Of a stretch of 64,000 nucleotides of DNA, positions 51,984 to 61,946 are shown piece after piece. Position 1 is the first letter of the stretch; every line of letters begins with the position of its first letter. A model generated the notes under the pieces. The model made no database searches, was not told the DNA's origin, and worked only from the letters and a program-made list of their open reading frames with translations. The position numbers and the translations under genes are program-made. The stretch spans positions 1 to 64,000 of the forward strand of contig CANKAJ010000006.1 in assembly GCA_947479645.1 (NCBI GenBank). The letters run 5' to 3'. The stretch comes from Betaproteobacteria bacterium (GTDB lineage Bacteria; Pseudomonadota; Gammaproteobacteria; Burkholderiales; SG8-39).

Positions 51984-52281
51984 ATTCGAGCAGCTGCTCT
52001 AGAGAGGCGTGATGCAGCATCTCGCATCTCGCATTTCTATATCCCGGTAGATGGGCATAAGCATATGCCGGCATATGGTGATAGATAACGCCGAACTTGC
52101 CCTTATCTTTACTGATGTGCCAGGCACGAAGGAGTTTGAGTTCCAACTTTAAGTGCAATGGACAGCCGAAAACGGTTTTGAGCCTCTTCGGAATCATCGT
52201 GCGCGCCTGCCGTTGATCATAAGGTTCGCAAGTCCCGGACCTTTTTGGCAGCAATCCAATATTCTCAAATCGAAATAACAT
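51955..52281 (-). CDS. hypothetical protein, doubtful
   Basis: 108-aa ORF in an otherwise unannotated, lower-GC gap; overlaps the alkB 3' end by 29 nt; no family recognised. Confidence 0.25.
   Translation of the reverse strand: MLFRFENIGLLPKRSGTCEPYDQRQARTMIPKRLKTVFGCPLHLKLELKLLRAWHISKDKGKFGVIYHHMPAYAYAHLPGYRNARCEMLHHASLEQLLEFTPPCETSD
52062..52077. repeat. 16-bp perfect palindrome
   Basis: CATATGCCGGCATATG. Confidence 0.85.
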
Positions 52282-52304
52282 ATCAAACGGTGATACTAAA
52301 TATA

Positions 52305-52341
52305 TTTCGATAGCCTATAAAACAAATAACAAATATCGAAA
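52305..52341. repeat. inverted repeat upstream of the NHL-repeat gene
   Basis: TTTCGATA (52305-52312) ... TATCGAAA (52334-52341) in an AT-rich segment. Confidence 0.6.
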
Positions 52342-52482
52342 ATGATATTAATTGTATCGTCATTTTTTCTGGAGTGACCGGTTCAGGTCCGTTCCTTTTA
52401 TTTTTGGTGCCGCATCCCGAAGTTGCATGAATCCAAACTCGAAGTATCATCTGCCGACGTATTAATTACAGGGAGCAACCCC

Positions 52483-53391
52483 ATGGCACAAATCGTCGGC
52501 AGCGGCGCACACACATTCGAAGTGCTGGAGGACTGGGCCAAAGTGCCGGCGGGCTGGGTTGCGCCGATGTCGTCGGTGACGGTGGATTCGCAGGGGCGGG
52601 TGTATGGCTTCTGCCGCGGCGAGCACCCGGTCATCGTATTCGACAAGAATGGTAATTTTCTCGGCTCATGGGGTGAAGGGCTCTTTGCGATGCCGCACGA
52701 CATTTATGCCGATCACGCCGACAACATCTGGATCATCGACCGCGATTACGGCCAGATCTTCAGGTTCACCCCGGAGGGCCGCCTGCTGCAGACCATCGGC
52801 GAGCGGGGCAAGTATTCGGACACCGGTGTCGGGCCGGGCATCCATTCAATGGGCTTCAAGAACGTGAAGTACCCCGGTGGTCCCTTCAATCTGCCCACCG
52901 GCATGGCGGTGCTGGAGTCGGGCGACCTCTTCATTTCGGATGGTTACGCCAATTGCCAGGTGCATCGCTTTTCCGCGGAGGGAAAGCACCTGTATTCGTG
53001 GGGGCAGCCGGGGAGCGGCCCGGGGCAATTCATTTTGCCGCACGACGTGTGGGTGGACCGCCGGGGCCGCGTTCTGGTGGCGGACCGCGAGAACGATCGC
53101 GTGCAGGTGTTCACCCAGGCGGGCGAATACCTCAGCGAGTGGCCGACCAAACTCATCGGCGGTGCGGCGTTCTGGATCGATGCCAACGACATCGTGTACA
53201 TGCCCGAGCACAACAACGGCAACTTTGCCGTGCTGACCCTGGATGGCGAGTTGCTGGCGCGCTGGGGCTCGCCAAAGCATCGCAGCTGCCATAGCGTAAG
53301 CGGTGACGCCGAGGGCAATATCTATTTCGTGCAGTCGCTCTCCAGCGAAGGCAGCAAGGGCCGGCGCATCGTCAAGTACATTCGCCAGTAA
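52483..53391 (+). CDS. NHL-repeat / peptidyl-alpha-hydroxyglycine alpha-amidating lyase family protein
   Basis: Beta-propeller repeats (VTVDSQGRVYGFCRGEHPVIVFDKNGNFLGSWGEG...YSWGQPGSGPGQFILPHDVWVDRRGRVLVADRENDRVQVF). Confidence 0.85.
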   Translation: MAQIVGSGAHTFEVLEDWAKVPAGWVAPMSSVTVDSQGRVYGFCRGEHPVIVFDKNGNFLGSWGEGLFAMPHDIYADHADNIWIIDRDYGQIFRFTPEGRLLQTIGERGKYSDTGVGPGIHSMGFKNVKYPGGPFNLPTGMAVLESGDLFISDGYANCQVHRFSAEGKHLYSWGQPGSGPGQFILPHDVWVDRRGRVLVADRENDRVQVFTQAGEYLSEWPTKLIGGAAFWIDANDIVYMPEHNNGNFAVLTLDGELLARWGSPKHRSCHSVSGDAEGNIYFVQSLSSEGSKGRRIVKYIRQ

Positions 53392-53443
53392 GAGGCAGAG
53401 CCGGCTGATTCGCAGCGGCGAACGGCGTTAGCGGGAGTCCGGC

Positions 53444-54373
53444 TCAGACATTGACGCGCGACGTGGTGTGGCGGCACACCAGCACCAGCATCTCGGTTTT
53501 CCCCGGTCCTGCGCGCGGGTCTTCCGCGGCCAGGTTGCCTTCGCAATTGATTACGCGGGAAACCCCGTTGCGTGGCACCAGACGCAGTTCGGCATTGGCC
53601 GGCGATTTGGTTGTTCTCAGCACGCCGATGAAGCGCGAAGCGCGCTCGCGATCATCCGGGTGCACCAGCATCAGCCAGTCGGCCCCCGGCTCGGTTTCTG
53701 CTTCATTGAACCAGGAGCGATGCGAGCCGCTGGCATACTGGATGCGGCCTTGTCCATCCAGTACGGTGACCAGATCGCCGACATTCTCCGCGATGAAGCG
53801 GAACTGCTCGGCGCTCAGGCGCAGCGCATTGCGCACCCGCAGCAACTCGCGATTCTGCGTGGCCAGGGCATAGCCCAGCAAGGTGGCGTAGCCGACGATA
53901 CCGAGCATGCACATGCCGGTGACGACCGGACCGGTGTGCGGGTCGAATGAAAAACCACGGATGGCGCTCCACACCAGGGCCGCTGCAACAAAACCGGCCA
54001 AGGCGCGCGCAGTGTGCTTCAGGCCGCCCGCCGCGGTGCTGTTCAGGCTGACCGCCAGCAGCAGCGCGCAAGTCGGCCACAAAGCAAACTGCAATTGCGC
54101 CGCCCACGCGCCCAGCAAGACGGTGTCAGCGGCATAGTTGCGGAATTCGGCGCGCTTGGTATCGGCGGCGAGACGTGCGTGATGGTAGGCCACTTGTGGA
54201 TACAGCAGAAAGGTCAGTACAGCGGCGATCGTCTCGCCCAGATCAAAGCCACTCTCGAATATCAGCGCCATCAGCGTGGCAAAGGTATAGGCGAAACTCG
54301 CCATGCGGATGTTGTAGCTGATCCGCACGAAGCGGTGTGGTGGCCTGAAGTTGACGGTCATTGCAGTTGCCAT
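53444..54373 (-). CDS. MASE2-PAS sensor-like protein lacking a recognisable output domain
   Basis: Multi-TM MASE2-like region (YPQVAYHHARLAADTKRAEFRNYAADTVLLGAWAAQLQFALWPT) plus PAS (RFIAENVGDLVTVLDGQGRIQYASGS...LVHPDDRERA). Confidence 0.68.
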   Translation of the reverse strand: MATAMTVNFRPPHRFVRISYNIRMASFAYTFATLMALIFESGFDLGETIAAVLTFLLYPQVAYHHARLAADTKRAEFRNYAADTVLLGAWAAQLQFALWPTCALLLAVSLNSTAAGGLKHTARALAGFVAAALVWSAIRGFSFDPHTGPVVTGMCMLGIVGYATLLGYALATQNRELLRVRNALRLSAEQFRFIAENVGDLVTVLDGQGRIQYASGSHRSWFNEAETEPGADWLMLVHPDDRERASRFIGVLRTTKSPANAELRLVPRNGVSRVINCEGNLAAEDPRAGPGKTEMLVLVCRHTTSRVNV

Positions 54374-54493
54374 CGCAACAATGGCGACAGGGCGGGCCTT
54401 GACTTCACCGACATGATGGTTTGGCGTGTCGCATGCGCCACTGTTTTACCGCCGTTGTCGGCGCAGTCGTGGGGCGCGATGCAAGGCGATTGA

Positions 54494-54685
54494 TCATTCT
54501 GTGGTCGGCACATCATCCGGGTCATGCAGGTCCGGGGCGACCGGAACTCGGAATTTTTCCGTGGCCCATGCTCCCAGATCGCTCATCTTGCATCGTTCCG
54601 AGCAAAACGGGCGGAAGCGTGCTTCGGCAGTCCACTCCAAGGGGGATGCGCAGTTCGGGCAATTCACAACAAGGGGCTTGGTCAT
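54494..54685 (-). CDS. yacG: DNA gyrase inhibitor YacG
   Basis: [48 protein letters not shown]: CxxC...CxxxC zinc motif. Confidence 0.9.
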   Translation of the reverse strand: MTKPLVVNCPNCASPLEWTAEARFRPFCSERCKMSDLGAWATEKFRVPVAPDLHDPDDVPTTE

Positions 54686-54819
54686 GGCACAGTTCCAGGG
54701 GTAGGCATCGGGATTTTGGAGAAAAACGCAAAATGACGGGACAGCGCGGGCAAGTCTATCGCGACCGAACCAATTGCGCAGCCATATAGGCACCATACGG
54801 GGCACCATACCGGCAAGTT

Positions 54820-54833
54820 TTGATCCAGGTCAA
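54820..54833. promoter_or_regulatory. FNR/ANR-like box upstream of ccoI
   Basis: TTGAT CCAG GTCAA. Confidence 0.6.
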
Positions 54834-54894
54834 GTGGGCAGGTTGTCACCGCGTTAGGCTTCGCCACGATTAATGTCTTATCTGGGATTTCCGT

Positions 54895-57438
54895 GTGGGT
54901 ATCATCGAAAAAGTGGAGCAGCAGTCCGAAATCTCGACCGCGGCCAGTCTGCCCGTGGCCTGCTTTCATTGCGGTCTTCCCGTTCCTGCGGGAACGTCGT
55001 TCCGGGCCGAAGTGGACGGACTCTGGCGTGCCATGTGCTGCCCCGGCTGTGAAGCCATCGCGCAATCGATCACCGACCGCGGCCTGGTGGCTTATTACCG
55101 CTTGCGCGACGCCAATGGCAATGTCGCCGGTGACAGCCCGGCGGATGCCAGGCCGGATGCAGGCGCGCAGGAGTCTCTTGCACTCTATGACGATCCGCTG
55201 GTGCAGGCGCGCTTTGTCAGGCAGGTCGACGGCCGCCTTGAAGCCGAGCTGCTACTCGAAGGCCTGAGCTGCGCCGCCTGCGCGTGGCTGGTGGGACAGA
55301 CGCTGGCGCGCGTCAAGGGTGTGTCACGCGCCGATGTCATCTATGCCAATCGGCGCGCCCGCGTGAGCTGGGACCCGGCGCTGACCCGGCTCAGTCTCGT
55401 TTTGGCGGCGGTACGCGCGGTGGGGTATCGCGCCTGGCCCTATGAAGAAGGCCGCCTCGCGCTGATCAACAAGCGCGAGCGGCGCGCCGCGCTGTGGCGA
55501 TTGTTCGTGGCCGGGTTCGGCATGATGCAGGTGATGATGTATGCGCTGCCCGTCTATATCGCCGATGCCGGCACCATGGGGCTGGATGCGGAACAATTGA
55601 TGCGCTGGGCGAGCCTGATCCTGACGCTGCCGGTCATGCTGTATTCGGCGACGCCGTTCTTTCTCGGTGCCTGGCGCGACCTCCGGCGCAGGCCGTTCTC
55701 GCTGGGAATGGACGTGCCCGTGGCCATCGGCATTGCCGTGGCCTTCGGTGCGAGCACCTGGTCCACGCTGATCGCGGCGGGCCCGGTGTACTTTGACTCG
55801 GTGTCGATGTTCGTGTTCCTGCTGTTGGGCGGACGCTATCTTGAACTGCTCGCGCGCCAGCGTGCCGGCCAGTCCTTGCAGCATCTGGCCCGCCTGGTCC
55901 CGGAAACGGCGCATCGCCTGATCAGTGATACAACGGGGGGCGACGCCGAGACGGTGCCGGTGGTGATGCTCAAGCCGGGTGACCGCGTGCTGGTCAAACC
56001 CGGCGAGGCGATTCCCACGGATGGCCTGTTGCAGGGCGCCAGGGCATTGGTGAACGAAGCGTTGGTGTCGGGTGAAAGCCGGGCGGTGCGCAAGTCCGAT
56101 GGTGACCCGTTGATCGGCGGCGCCATCAATGCCGGCAGCGCGCTTATCATGCAGGTGACCCATATCGGCGCCGATACCGTGCTGTCGTCGATTTCACGCT
56201 TGATGGAACGCGCCATCACGGAGCGTCCGCGCTGGGTCGATGTGGCGCAGCGTGCCGCCAGCGGGTTCGTCGTGGCCATCCTGCTGTTTGCCGCTGTCGC
56301 AGCACTGGCCTGGATGACCATCGACCCGACGCGGGCATTGTGGATCGCAGTATCGGTTCTGATCGTCACATGCCCGTGCGCGTTGTCGCTGGCGACGCCG
56401 GTCGCGTTGACGGTGGCCACCGGAGAACTGGCGCGCCGTGGACTGGTCATCACGCGCGGCCACGTCATTGAATCGCTGGCCGAGGCGACCGATTTTGTTT
56501 TCGACAAGACCGGCACCCTGACCAGGGGCCAATTGCAATTGATCGAGACGCTGCCGTTGGGCCGGCATGGCGCGGCGCGTTGCCTGGAAATTGCAGCGGC
56601 CATCGAGCGCGGCTCGGAACATCCGTTTGCGCGTGCGCTGGTGATGGCGGCAGGCGGGGAACGGATTCCCGGCACGCAAGCCTGGCATAACGTGCCTGGC
56701 CAGGGCGTAGAGGCGCTGGTGCAGGGGCAGCGTCATCGCATTGGACGCGCTGACTATGTCGGCGCATTGCATGGGCGTGCGCCGCCGGTGGCGTGGCTGC
56801 ACAGCATGGACAGCGTCGTGTGGCTGGGCGACGAGAGTGGCTGGCTGGCGGCGTTTCGATTGGGTGATGGCCTGCGCGCGCGTACTCCGGAAGCGGTGGC
56901 AGCCCTGCGCGGCATGGGCCGGCACGTGCATCTCTTGTCCGGCGATGATCCACAGGTGGCGCTGCATCTGGCGGATGTGCTGGGTATCGCCCGCGCCAAT
57001 GTGACGGGTGGTGCGTCACCCGAGAGCAAGCTGGATTATGTGCGCAACCTGCAGCGGGCTGGTGCCCGCGTGGTCATGGTGGGTGATGGTGTCAATGATG
57101 CGCCGGTGCTGGCGCAGGCGGACGTATCGGTGGCGATGGCCAGCGGCGCTGACCTGACCCAGATCAAGGCCGATGCGGTGTTGCTGTCCGACTCACCCGC
57201 CGCGCTGGTGTCCGCGGTCGTGCTGGCGCGACGTGCGCAGGCGGTGGTGCGCCAGAACCTGATCTGGGCGCTGGGCTACAACCTCATCGTGCTGCCGCTG
57301 GCGTTCGCCGGTATGGTGACACCCTTGATTGCAGGCATCGGCATGTCCTCCAGTTCGCTGGTGGTCGTGCTCAACGCGCTGCGTTTGCGCCATGCCCGCG
57401 TTCCCAAGTCGATTGACGTCAATCCAAAGCACGCCTGA
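54895..57438 (+). CDS. ccoI: cbb3 oxidase assembly copper P-type ATPase CcoI/FixI
   Basis: N-terminal CxxC (CFHCGLPV), SCAACAW, CPCALSLATPVA, DKTGTLTRG, GDGVNDAPVLAQADVSVAM. Confidence 0.95.
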   Translation: MGIIEKVEQQSEISTAASLPVACFHCGLPVPAGTSFRAEVDGLWRAMCCPGCEAIAQSITDRGLVAYYRLRDANGNVAGDSPADARPDAGAQESLALYDDPLVQARFVRQVDGRLEAELLLEGLSCAACAWLVGQTLARVKGVSRADVIYANRRARVSWDPALTRLSLVLAAVRAVGYRAWPYEEGRLALINKRERRAALWRLFVAGFGMMQVMMYALPVYIADAGTMGLDAEQLMRWASLILTLPVMLYSATPFFLGAWRDLRRRPFSLGMDVPVAIGIAVAFGASTWSTLIAAGPVYFDSVSMFVFLLLGGRYLELLARQRAGQSLQHLARLVPETAHRLISDTTGGDAETVPVVMLKPGDRVLVKPGEAIPTDGLLQGARALVNEALVSGESRAVRKSDGDPLIGGAINAGSALIMQVTHIGADTVLSSISRLMERAITERPRWVDVAQRAASGFVVAILLFAAVAALAWMTIDPTRALWIAVSVLIVTCPCALSLATPVALTVATGELARRGLVITRGHVIESLAEATDFVFDKTGTLTRGQLQLIETLPLGRHGAARCLEIAAAIERGSEHPFARALVMAAGGERIPGTQAWHNVPGQGVEALVQGQRHRIGRADYVGALHGRAPPVAWLHSMDSVVWLGDESGWLAAFRLGDGLRARTPEAVAALRGMGRHVHLLSGDDPQVALHLADVLGIARANVTGGASPESKLDYVRNLQRAGARVVMVGDGVNDAPVLAQADVSVAMASGADLTQIKADAVLLSDSPAALVSAVVLARRAQAVVRQNLIWALGYNLIVLPLAFAGMVTPLIAGIGMSSSSLVVVLNALRLRHARVPKSIDVNPKHA

Positions 57439-57441
57439 TCC

Positions 57442-57600
57442 ATGGACATCCTGTTTTTGCTGATTCCACTGAGCGTCGTGCTGGTGCTGGGCATCGGGGT
57501 GCTGTTCTGGTTCGCGCTCAGGGGCGGTCAGTTCGATGATCTGGATACGCCTGCGCTACGAATACTGGCCGACGACGATAGCCCCGACCCGGGCAAGTGA
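57442..57600 (+). CDS. ccoS: cbb3-type cytochrome oxidase assembly protein CcoS
   Basis: 52-aa ORF below the track cutoff: MDILFLLIPLSVVLVLGIGVLFWFALRGGQFDDLDTPALRILADDDSPDPGK*. Confidence 0.92.
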   Translation: MDILFLLIPLSVVLVLGIGVLFWFALRGGQFDDLDTPALRILADDDSPDPGK

Positions 57601-57705
57601 CGGCTTGCGCCGTATGCGTCCGTTCGGCAGGAAGCGCGGCAGTACGCTCGGCAGAACGTTATTGGCAATGGTTGGAGCCGAAAAGTTGGCCAAATCGGGC
57701 TTCAT

Positions 57706-57719
57706 TTGACCTAGATCAA
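57706..57719. promoter_or_regulatory. FNR/ANR-like box upstream of ompW
   Basis: TTGAC CTAG ATCAA. Confidence 0.65.
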
Positions 57720-57807
57720 AAGTCGCTTTGCCTCCTCGGGGAATACTGCCGCTGCAGTGCAATAAATCACATTTTGGCGAACACACAGCAAACGGGGAGC
57801 AGTAACG

Positions 57808-58464
57808 ATGAACAGCGTGAAATTGGCAGTAGCAATTGGTGCAATTGGTGCAATCGGACTGACCGTCAGTACCGGGGTCATGGCGCAGCAGAAGGAAGGG
57901 CCTTGGATGGTGCGTGCTCGCGTCGTCAACCTGGGAATGGACAACAGTAGTTCTGCTGGACAGGCGCCGTTGGCGGCACTGCCTTCAAACTCGATCGCGG
58001 CCAGCGACAAGACCATTCCGGAAGTTGATTTTACTTATTTCTTCACCAGCAACATCGCGGCGGAACTGATTCTGACCGTGCCGCAAAAGCACAATGTTTC
58101 CGTCAATGCGCTGGGCATCGGCCCGGTCGGCTCATTCAAGCATCTGCCGCCGACACTGACGCTGCAGTATCACTTTTCACCTGATGCCACCTTCCGTCCC
58201 TATGTCGGAGCCGGTATCAATTACACCAAGATTTCCGGTGTCAGCATGAGCGCCGGGCCCGGATTGACGCTCGGCCTGGAAGGCAGCAGCGTCGGACCGG
58301 CATTTCAGATCGGCTTCGATTACAAGATCGCTGACAAGACGTACCTCAATTTCGATATCAAGAAAATCTATATCGACAGCGACGTCACGCTGAATGGCGC
58401 CAAGATCAGCAACCTGAAACTCGATCCGCTCGCGATCGGCGTTGGTTTGGGCTGGCGGTTCTGA
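57808..58464 (+). CDS. OmpW family outer membrane protein
   Basis: PWMVRARVVNLGMDNSSS...PEVDFTYFFTSNIAAELILTVPQKH...LPPTLTLQYHFSPDATFRPYVGAGINYT...IGVGLGWRF. Confidence 0.93.
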   Translation: MNSVKLAVAIGAIGAIGLTVSTGVMAQQKEGPWMVRARVVNLGMDNSSSAGQAPLAALPSNSIAASDKTIPEVDFTYFFTSNIAAELILTVPQKHNVSVNALGIGPVGSFKHLPPTLTLQYHFSPDATFRPYVGAGINYTKISGVSMSAGPGLTLGLEGSSVGPAFQIGFDYKIADKTYLNFDIKKIYIDSDVTLNGAKISNLKLDPLAIGVGLGWRF

Positions 58465-58582
58465 TTCAAAGCGGCAATCTGGCTTGCGGACTGCTGTTGC
58501 CGACGCGACAGCAGCAACCGCAGCAATCGTAACGACGGTGACGATCGCAACGACCGTAGCGACCGCAAGGATTTGAGCGGAG

Positions 58583-58596
58583 TTGATTCAAATCAA
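58583..58596. promoter_or_regulatory. perfect FNR/ANR box upstream of ccoN
   Basis: TTGAT TCAA ATCAA. Confidence 0.85.
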
Positions 58597-58704
58597 AAAG
58601 CCCGATTGTCATCATCGCTAGACTGCCTGCTGGTCGTTGCGTAAAGCAGCGGCCCATGCAGGCAAACAGTAACAGGCACATCAGTTTGTGTTAAGGGAGA
58701 ATTC

Positions 58705-60132
58705 ATGGATCTGAAGGCGACCTACAACTATACGGTTGTCAGGCAGTTTGCAGTGATGTCAGTGGTCTGGGGCATCGTCGGCATGCTGGTGGGTGTCATC
58801 ATTGCCGCACAGCTGATCTGGCCGGAACTGGGTTTCAATCTGCCGTGGCTGGGTTATGGCCGGTTGCGACCATTGCATACCAATGCGGTGATCTTTGCGT
58901 TCGGCGGCTCCACGCTGTTCGCCACGTCGTACTACATCGTGCAACGCACCTGCGAGGTGAGATTGTTTGCCGGCGGGCTCGCGACATTTACCTTCTGGGG
59001 ATGGACGCTGATCATCCTGCTGGCCGCCATCACGCTGCCGCTGGGAATAACCTCCGGCAAGGAATACGCGGAACTTGAGTGGCCCATCGATTTGCTGATC
59101 GCCGTGGTCTGGGTGTCCTACGCCATCGTCTTTTTCGGGACGTTGGCCACGCGCCGAACGCCGCATATCTATGTCGCCAACTGGTTCTTCGGCGCATTCA
59201 TTCTGACGGTCGCCATATTGCATATCGTCAACAGCGCGGCCCTGCCGGTGACACTGTTCAAGTCCTACTCGGCCTATGCCGGGGTGCAGGATGCAATGGT
59301 GCAATGGTGGTATGGTCATAATGCGGTCGGCTTCTTCCTGACGGCCGGTTTTCTCGGGATGATGTATTACTTCATTCCCAAGCAGGCCGGTCGGCCGATC
59401 TATTCCTACCGACTGTCAGTGGTGCACTTCTGGGCGCTGATCTTCACCTACATGTGGGCGGGTCCGCACCACCTTCACTACACGGCATTGCCCGATTGGG
59501 CGCAGTCCATCGGCATGTTGTTTTCGCTGATCCTGCTGGCGCCATCCTGGGGCGGCATGATCAACGGCATCATGACCCTGTCGGGCGCCTGGCACAAACT
59601 GCGCACTGATCCGATCCTGAAGTTCCTAATCGTGTCGCTGTCCTTCTACGGCATGTCGACATTCGAGGGACCGATGATGTCAATCAAGACGGTGAATGCG
59701 CTGTCGCACTACACCGACTGGACCGTGGGTCACGTTCACTCGGGGGCATTGGGCTGGGTCGGACTGGTCAGCATGGGCAGCCTCTACTACCTGATTCCGC
59801 GCGTGTTCGGCCGTGTCGAGATGTGGAGCATGCGCCTGATCTCCGTGCACTTCTGGGTCGCCACCATCGGCATCGTGTTGTATATCGCGGCCATGTGGAT
59901 TGCCGGTGTGATGCAGGGATTGATGTGGCGCGCGGTGAGTCCGGACGGGACACTGACCTACAGCTTCGTCGAAAGCGTCAAGGCCACCTATCCCTTCTAT
60001 GCCATCCGGCTTGTCGGCGGACTGCTGTACTTCGCTGGCATGCTGATCATGGCCTTCAATGTGTGGAAAACCGTATGCGTCGGCAAGGCTTCTGACGCGC
60101 CCATCCCGCTTGCCAAGCCAGCGCACGCCTGA
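58705..60132 (+). CDS. ccoN: cytochrome-c oxidase, cbb3-type subunit I
   Basis: [28 protein letters not shown]...[25 protein letters not shown]...[18 protein letters not shown]. Confidence 0.98.
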   Translation: MDLKATYNYTVVRQFAVMSVVWGIVGMLVGVIIAAQLIWPELGFNLPWLGYGRLRPLHTNAVIFAFGGSTLFATSYYIVQRTCEVRLFAGGLATFTFWGWTLIILLAAITLPLGITSGKEYAELEWPIDLLIAVVWVSYAIVFFGTLATRRTPHIYVANWFFGAFILTVAILHIVNSAALPVTLFKSYSAYAGVQDAMVQWWYGHNAVGFFLTAGFLGMMYYFIPKQAGRPIYSYRLSVVHFWALIFTYMWAGPHHLHYTALPDWAQSIGMLFSLILLAPSWGGMINGIMTLSGAWHKLRTDPILKFLIVSLSFYGMSTFEGPMMSIKTVNALSHYTDWTVGHVHSGALGWVGLVSMGSLYYLIPRVFGRVEMWSMRLISVHFWVATIGIVLYIAAMWIAGVMQGLMWRAVSPDGTLTYSFVESVKATYPFYAIRLVGGLLYFAGMLIMAFNVWKTVCVGKASDAPIPLAKPAHA

Positions 60133-60144
60133 CAGGAAACCAAC

Positions 60145-60759
60145 ATGAAATTCAGCCACGAACTGATCGAAAAAAACAGCGCACTGCTCATCCTGCTGGT
60201 CATCCTGACGGTGAGCGTGGGCGGCCTGGTGGAAATCGTGCCGCTCTTCTTCCAGCGTTCCACAACAGAGCCGGTGGAGGGACTCAAGCCCTACGCACCG
60301 GTGGAACTGACGGGCCGGGATATTTATGTCCGCGAGGGTTGCTACAACTGCCATTCGCAGATGATCCGGCCCTTTCGTGCCGAGACTGAACGCTACGGCC
60401 ACTATTCTGTGGCGGGTGAGTTTGTCTATGACCGGCCGTTCCAGTGGGGCAGCAAGCGCACGGGTCCGGATCTGGCGAGAGTCGGCGGTCGCTACAGCAA
60501 TGACTGGCATCGCAGCCATCTCAACAACCCGCGGGAGCTGGTGCCGGAGTCGAACATGCCGGCATACCCGTGGCTGGCTAAAACGCCCGCCGATGCAACC
60601 GACATTGAAACCAAGTTGAAGACGCTGCGCACGCTCGGTCATCCCTATACCGATGAGGATATTGCCGGAGCGGCCAAGCAGCTGGCCGGCAAGACCGAGC
60701 AGGACGCGCTGATTGCCTACCTGCAGGTGCTGGGCACGGCCATCAAGACCAAGCGCTAA
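60145..60759 (+). CDS. ccoO: cytochrome-c oxidase, cbb3-type subunit II
   Basis: [58 protein letters not shown]. Confidence 0.97.
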   Translation: MKFSHELIEKNSALLILLVILTVSVGGLVEIVPLFFQRSTTEPVEGLKPYAPVELTGRDIYVREGCYNCHSQMIRPFRAETERYGHYSVAGEFVYDRPFQWGSKRTGPDLARVGGRYSNDWHRSHLNNPRELVPESNMPAYPWLAKTPADATDIETKLKTLRTLGHPYTDEDIAGAAKQLAGKTEQDALIAYLQVLGTAIKTKR

Positions 60760-60791
60760 GCCCGGACTGCAACGGACACCGGACATAGAAC

Positions 60792-60851
60792 ATGAGCGAT
60801 TCAATTCAATTTTTCCAGACGTGGGAGATAAGCAAGCGGGCTTAGCCCGCT
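60792..60851 (+). other. 17-aa micro-ORF plus hairpin between ccoO and ccoQ
   Basis: ATG 60792 MSDSIQFFQTWEISKRA* to 60845; its stop lies in hairpin AGCGGGC-TTA-GCCCGCT (60835-60851). Confidence 0.4.
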
Positions 60852-60866
60852 GGCAAAAGCACAATC

Positions 60867-61025
60867 ATGGACATCAATTTCATCCGAGAGGCCATCACCG
60901 TGGTGAGCTTTGTCGTATTCATCGGCATCCTGGCATGGGCCTACAGCCCGGCCAACCGGGAACGGTTCGAGCAGGATGCGCGGTTGCCCTTTGAAGAGGA
61001 CGCAAAAATGGAAGAACGGTCATGA
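60867..61025 (+). CDS. ccoQ: cbb3-type cytochrome oxidase subunit CcoQ
   Basis: 52-aa ORF below the track cutoff: MDINFIREAITVVSFVVFIGILAWAYSPANRERFEQDARLPFEEDAKMEERS*; overlaps the ccoP start. Confidence 0.93.
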   Translation: MDINFIREAITVVSFVVFIGILAWAYSPANRERFEQDARLPFEEDAKMEERS

Positions 61026-61939
61026 GCGACTTCACCAGTGGTTTCTGGAATCTCTACATCGGCATCATTACGCTGGCCAGTATCGCGGCCTGTGCCGTCC
61101 TTCTGAAGCTGACCAGCCGCCGGCGTATCGCCAGTGATCCGGACAAGACGCCGCATGTCTGGGACGAAGATCTGGAGGAGTTCAACAACCCGTTGCCGCG
61201 CTGGTGGGTCTGGCTGTTCTACATCACCATCGTGTTCAGCCTCGGGTACTTGTGGTTTTATCCGGGCCTGGGCAGCTGGGAAGGCGCCTGGAAATGGTCA
61301 TCCAATGGCCAGTATCAGGACGAGATGAAAAAAGCCGATCAGGAACTCGCGCCGCTGTACGACAAGTTTGCGCGCCAGGATCTGGCTCAGTTGGCTACTG
61401 ATCCACAGGCCAAGGCCATTGGGCAGAGGCTGTTCCTCAATTACTGTGCCCAGTGCCATGCCTCCGATGGTGGCGGCAGCAAGGGATTTCCCAACCTGAC
61501 CGATAAGGACTGGCTCTATGGTGGCGAACCCGAGACCATCAAGACCACCATACTCAATGGACGCAATGGCGTGATGCCGCCCATGGCACCTGTACTGGGT
61601 TCGGAGGGGACTGTCGATGTGGCGCATTATGTGCGCTCATTGTCCGGTCTGGCCAGCGACGAGGTTCGTGCCTCCAGAGGCAAGGCCCTGTTCGCCACGA
61701 ATTGTGTCGCCTGTCACGGCCCCGAAGCCAAGGGTAATCCGCAGGTCGGAGCGCCCAATCTGACCGACAAGGTATGGTTGTATGGTTCGTCCGAGGCCAC
61801 TATCATTGAAACGGTGACGAAAGGCCGGAACAACGTGATGCCGGCGCACAAGGACTTTCTGGGTGAGGCACGGGTGCACGTGCTTGCGGCATATATCTAC
61901 GGATTGTCCAATACCGACCTGAAGCCGCCTGCGAAGTAG
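61022..61939 (+). CDS. ccoP: cytochrome-c oxidase, cbb3-type subunit III (dihaem)
   Basis: Two CxxCH haem motifs (CAQCH, CVACH) and N-terminal VWDEDLEEFNNPLPRWWVWLFYITI. Confidence 0.97.
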   Translation: MSDFTSGFWNLYIGIITLASIAACAVLLKLTSRRRIASDPDKTPHVWDEDLEEFNNPLPRWWVWLFYITIVFSLGYLWFYPGLGSWEGAWKWSSNGQYQDEMKKADQELAPLYDKFARQDLAQLATDPQAKAIGQRLFLNYCAQCHASDGGGSKGFPNLTDKDWLYGGEPETIKTTILNGRNGVMPPMAPVLGSEGTVDVAHYVRSLSGLASDEVRASRGKALFATNCVACHGPEAKGNPQVGAPNLTDKVWLYGSSEATIIETVTKGRNNVMPAHKDFLGEARVHVLAAYIYGLSNTDLKPPAK

Positions 61940-61946
61940 GATTTCA

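Noticed and set aside
58368-58568. Arg/Leu/Ser-rich minus-strand ORF
   Set aside because: Produced by an imperfect short repeat (CGTAACGACGGTGACGATCGCAACGACCG...) in the ompW-ccoN spacer; low complexity, overlaps the ompW end.
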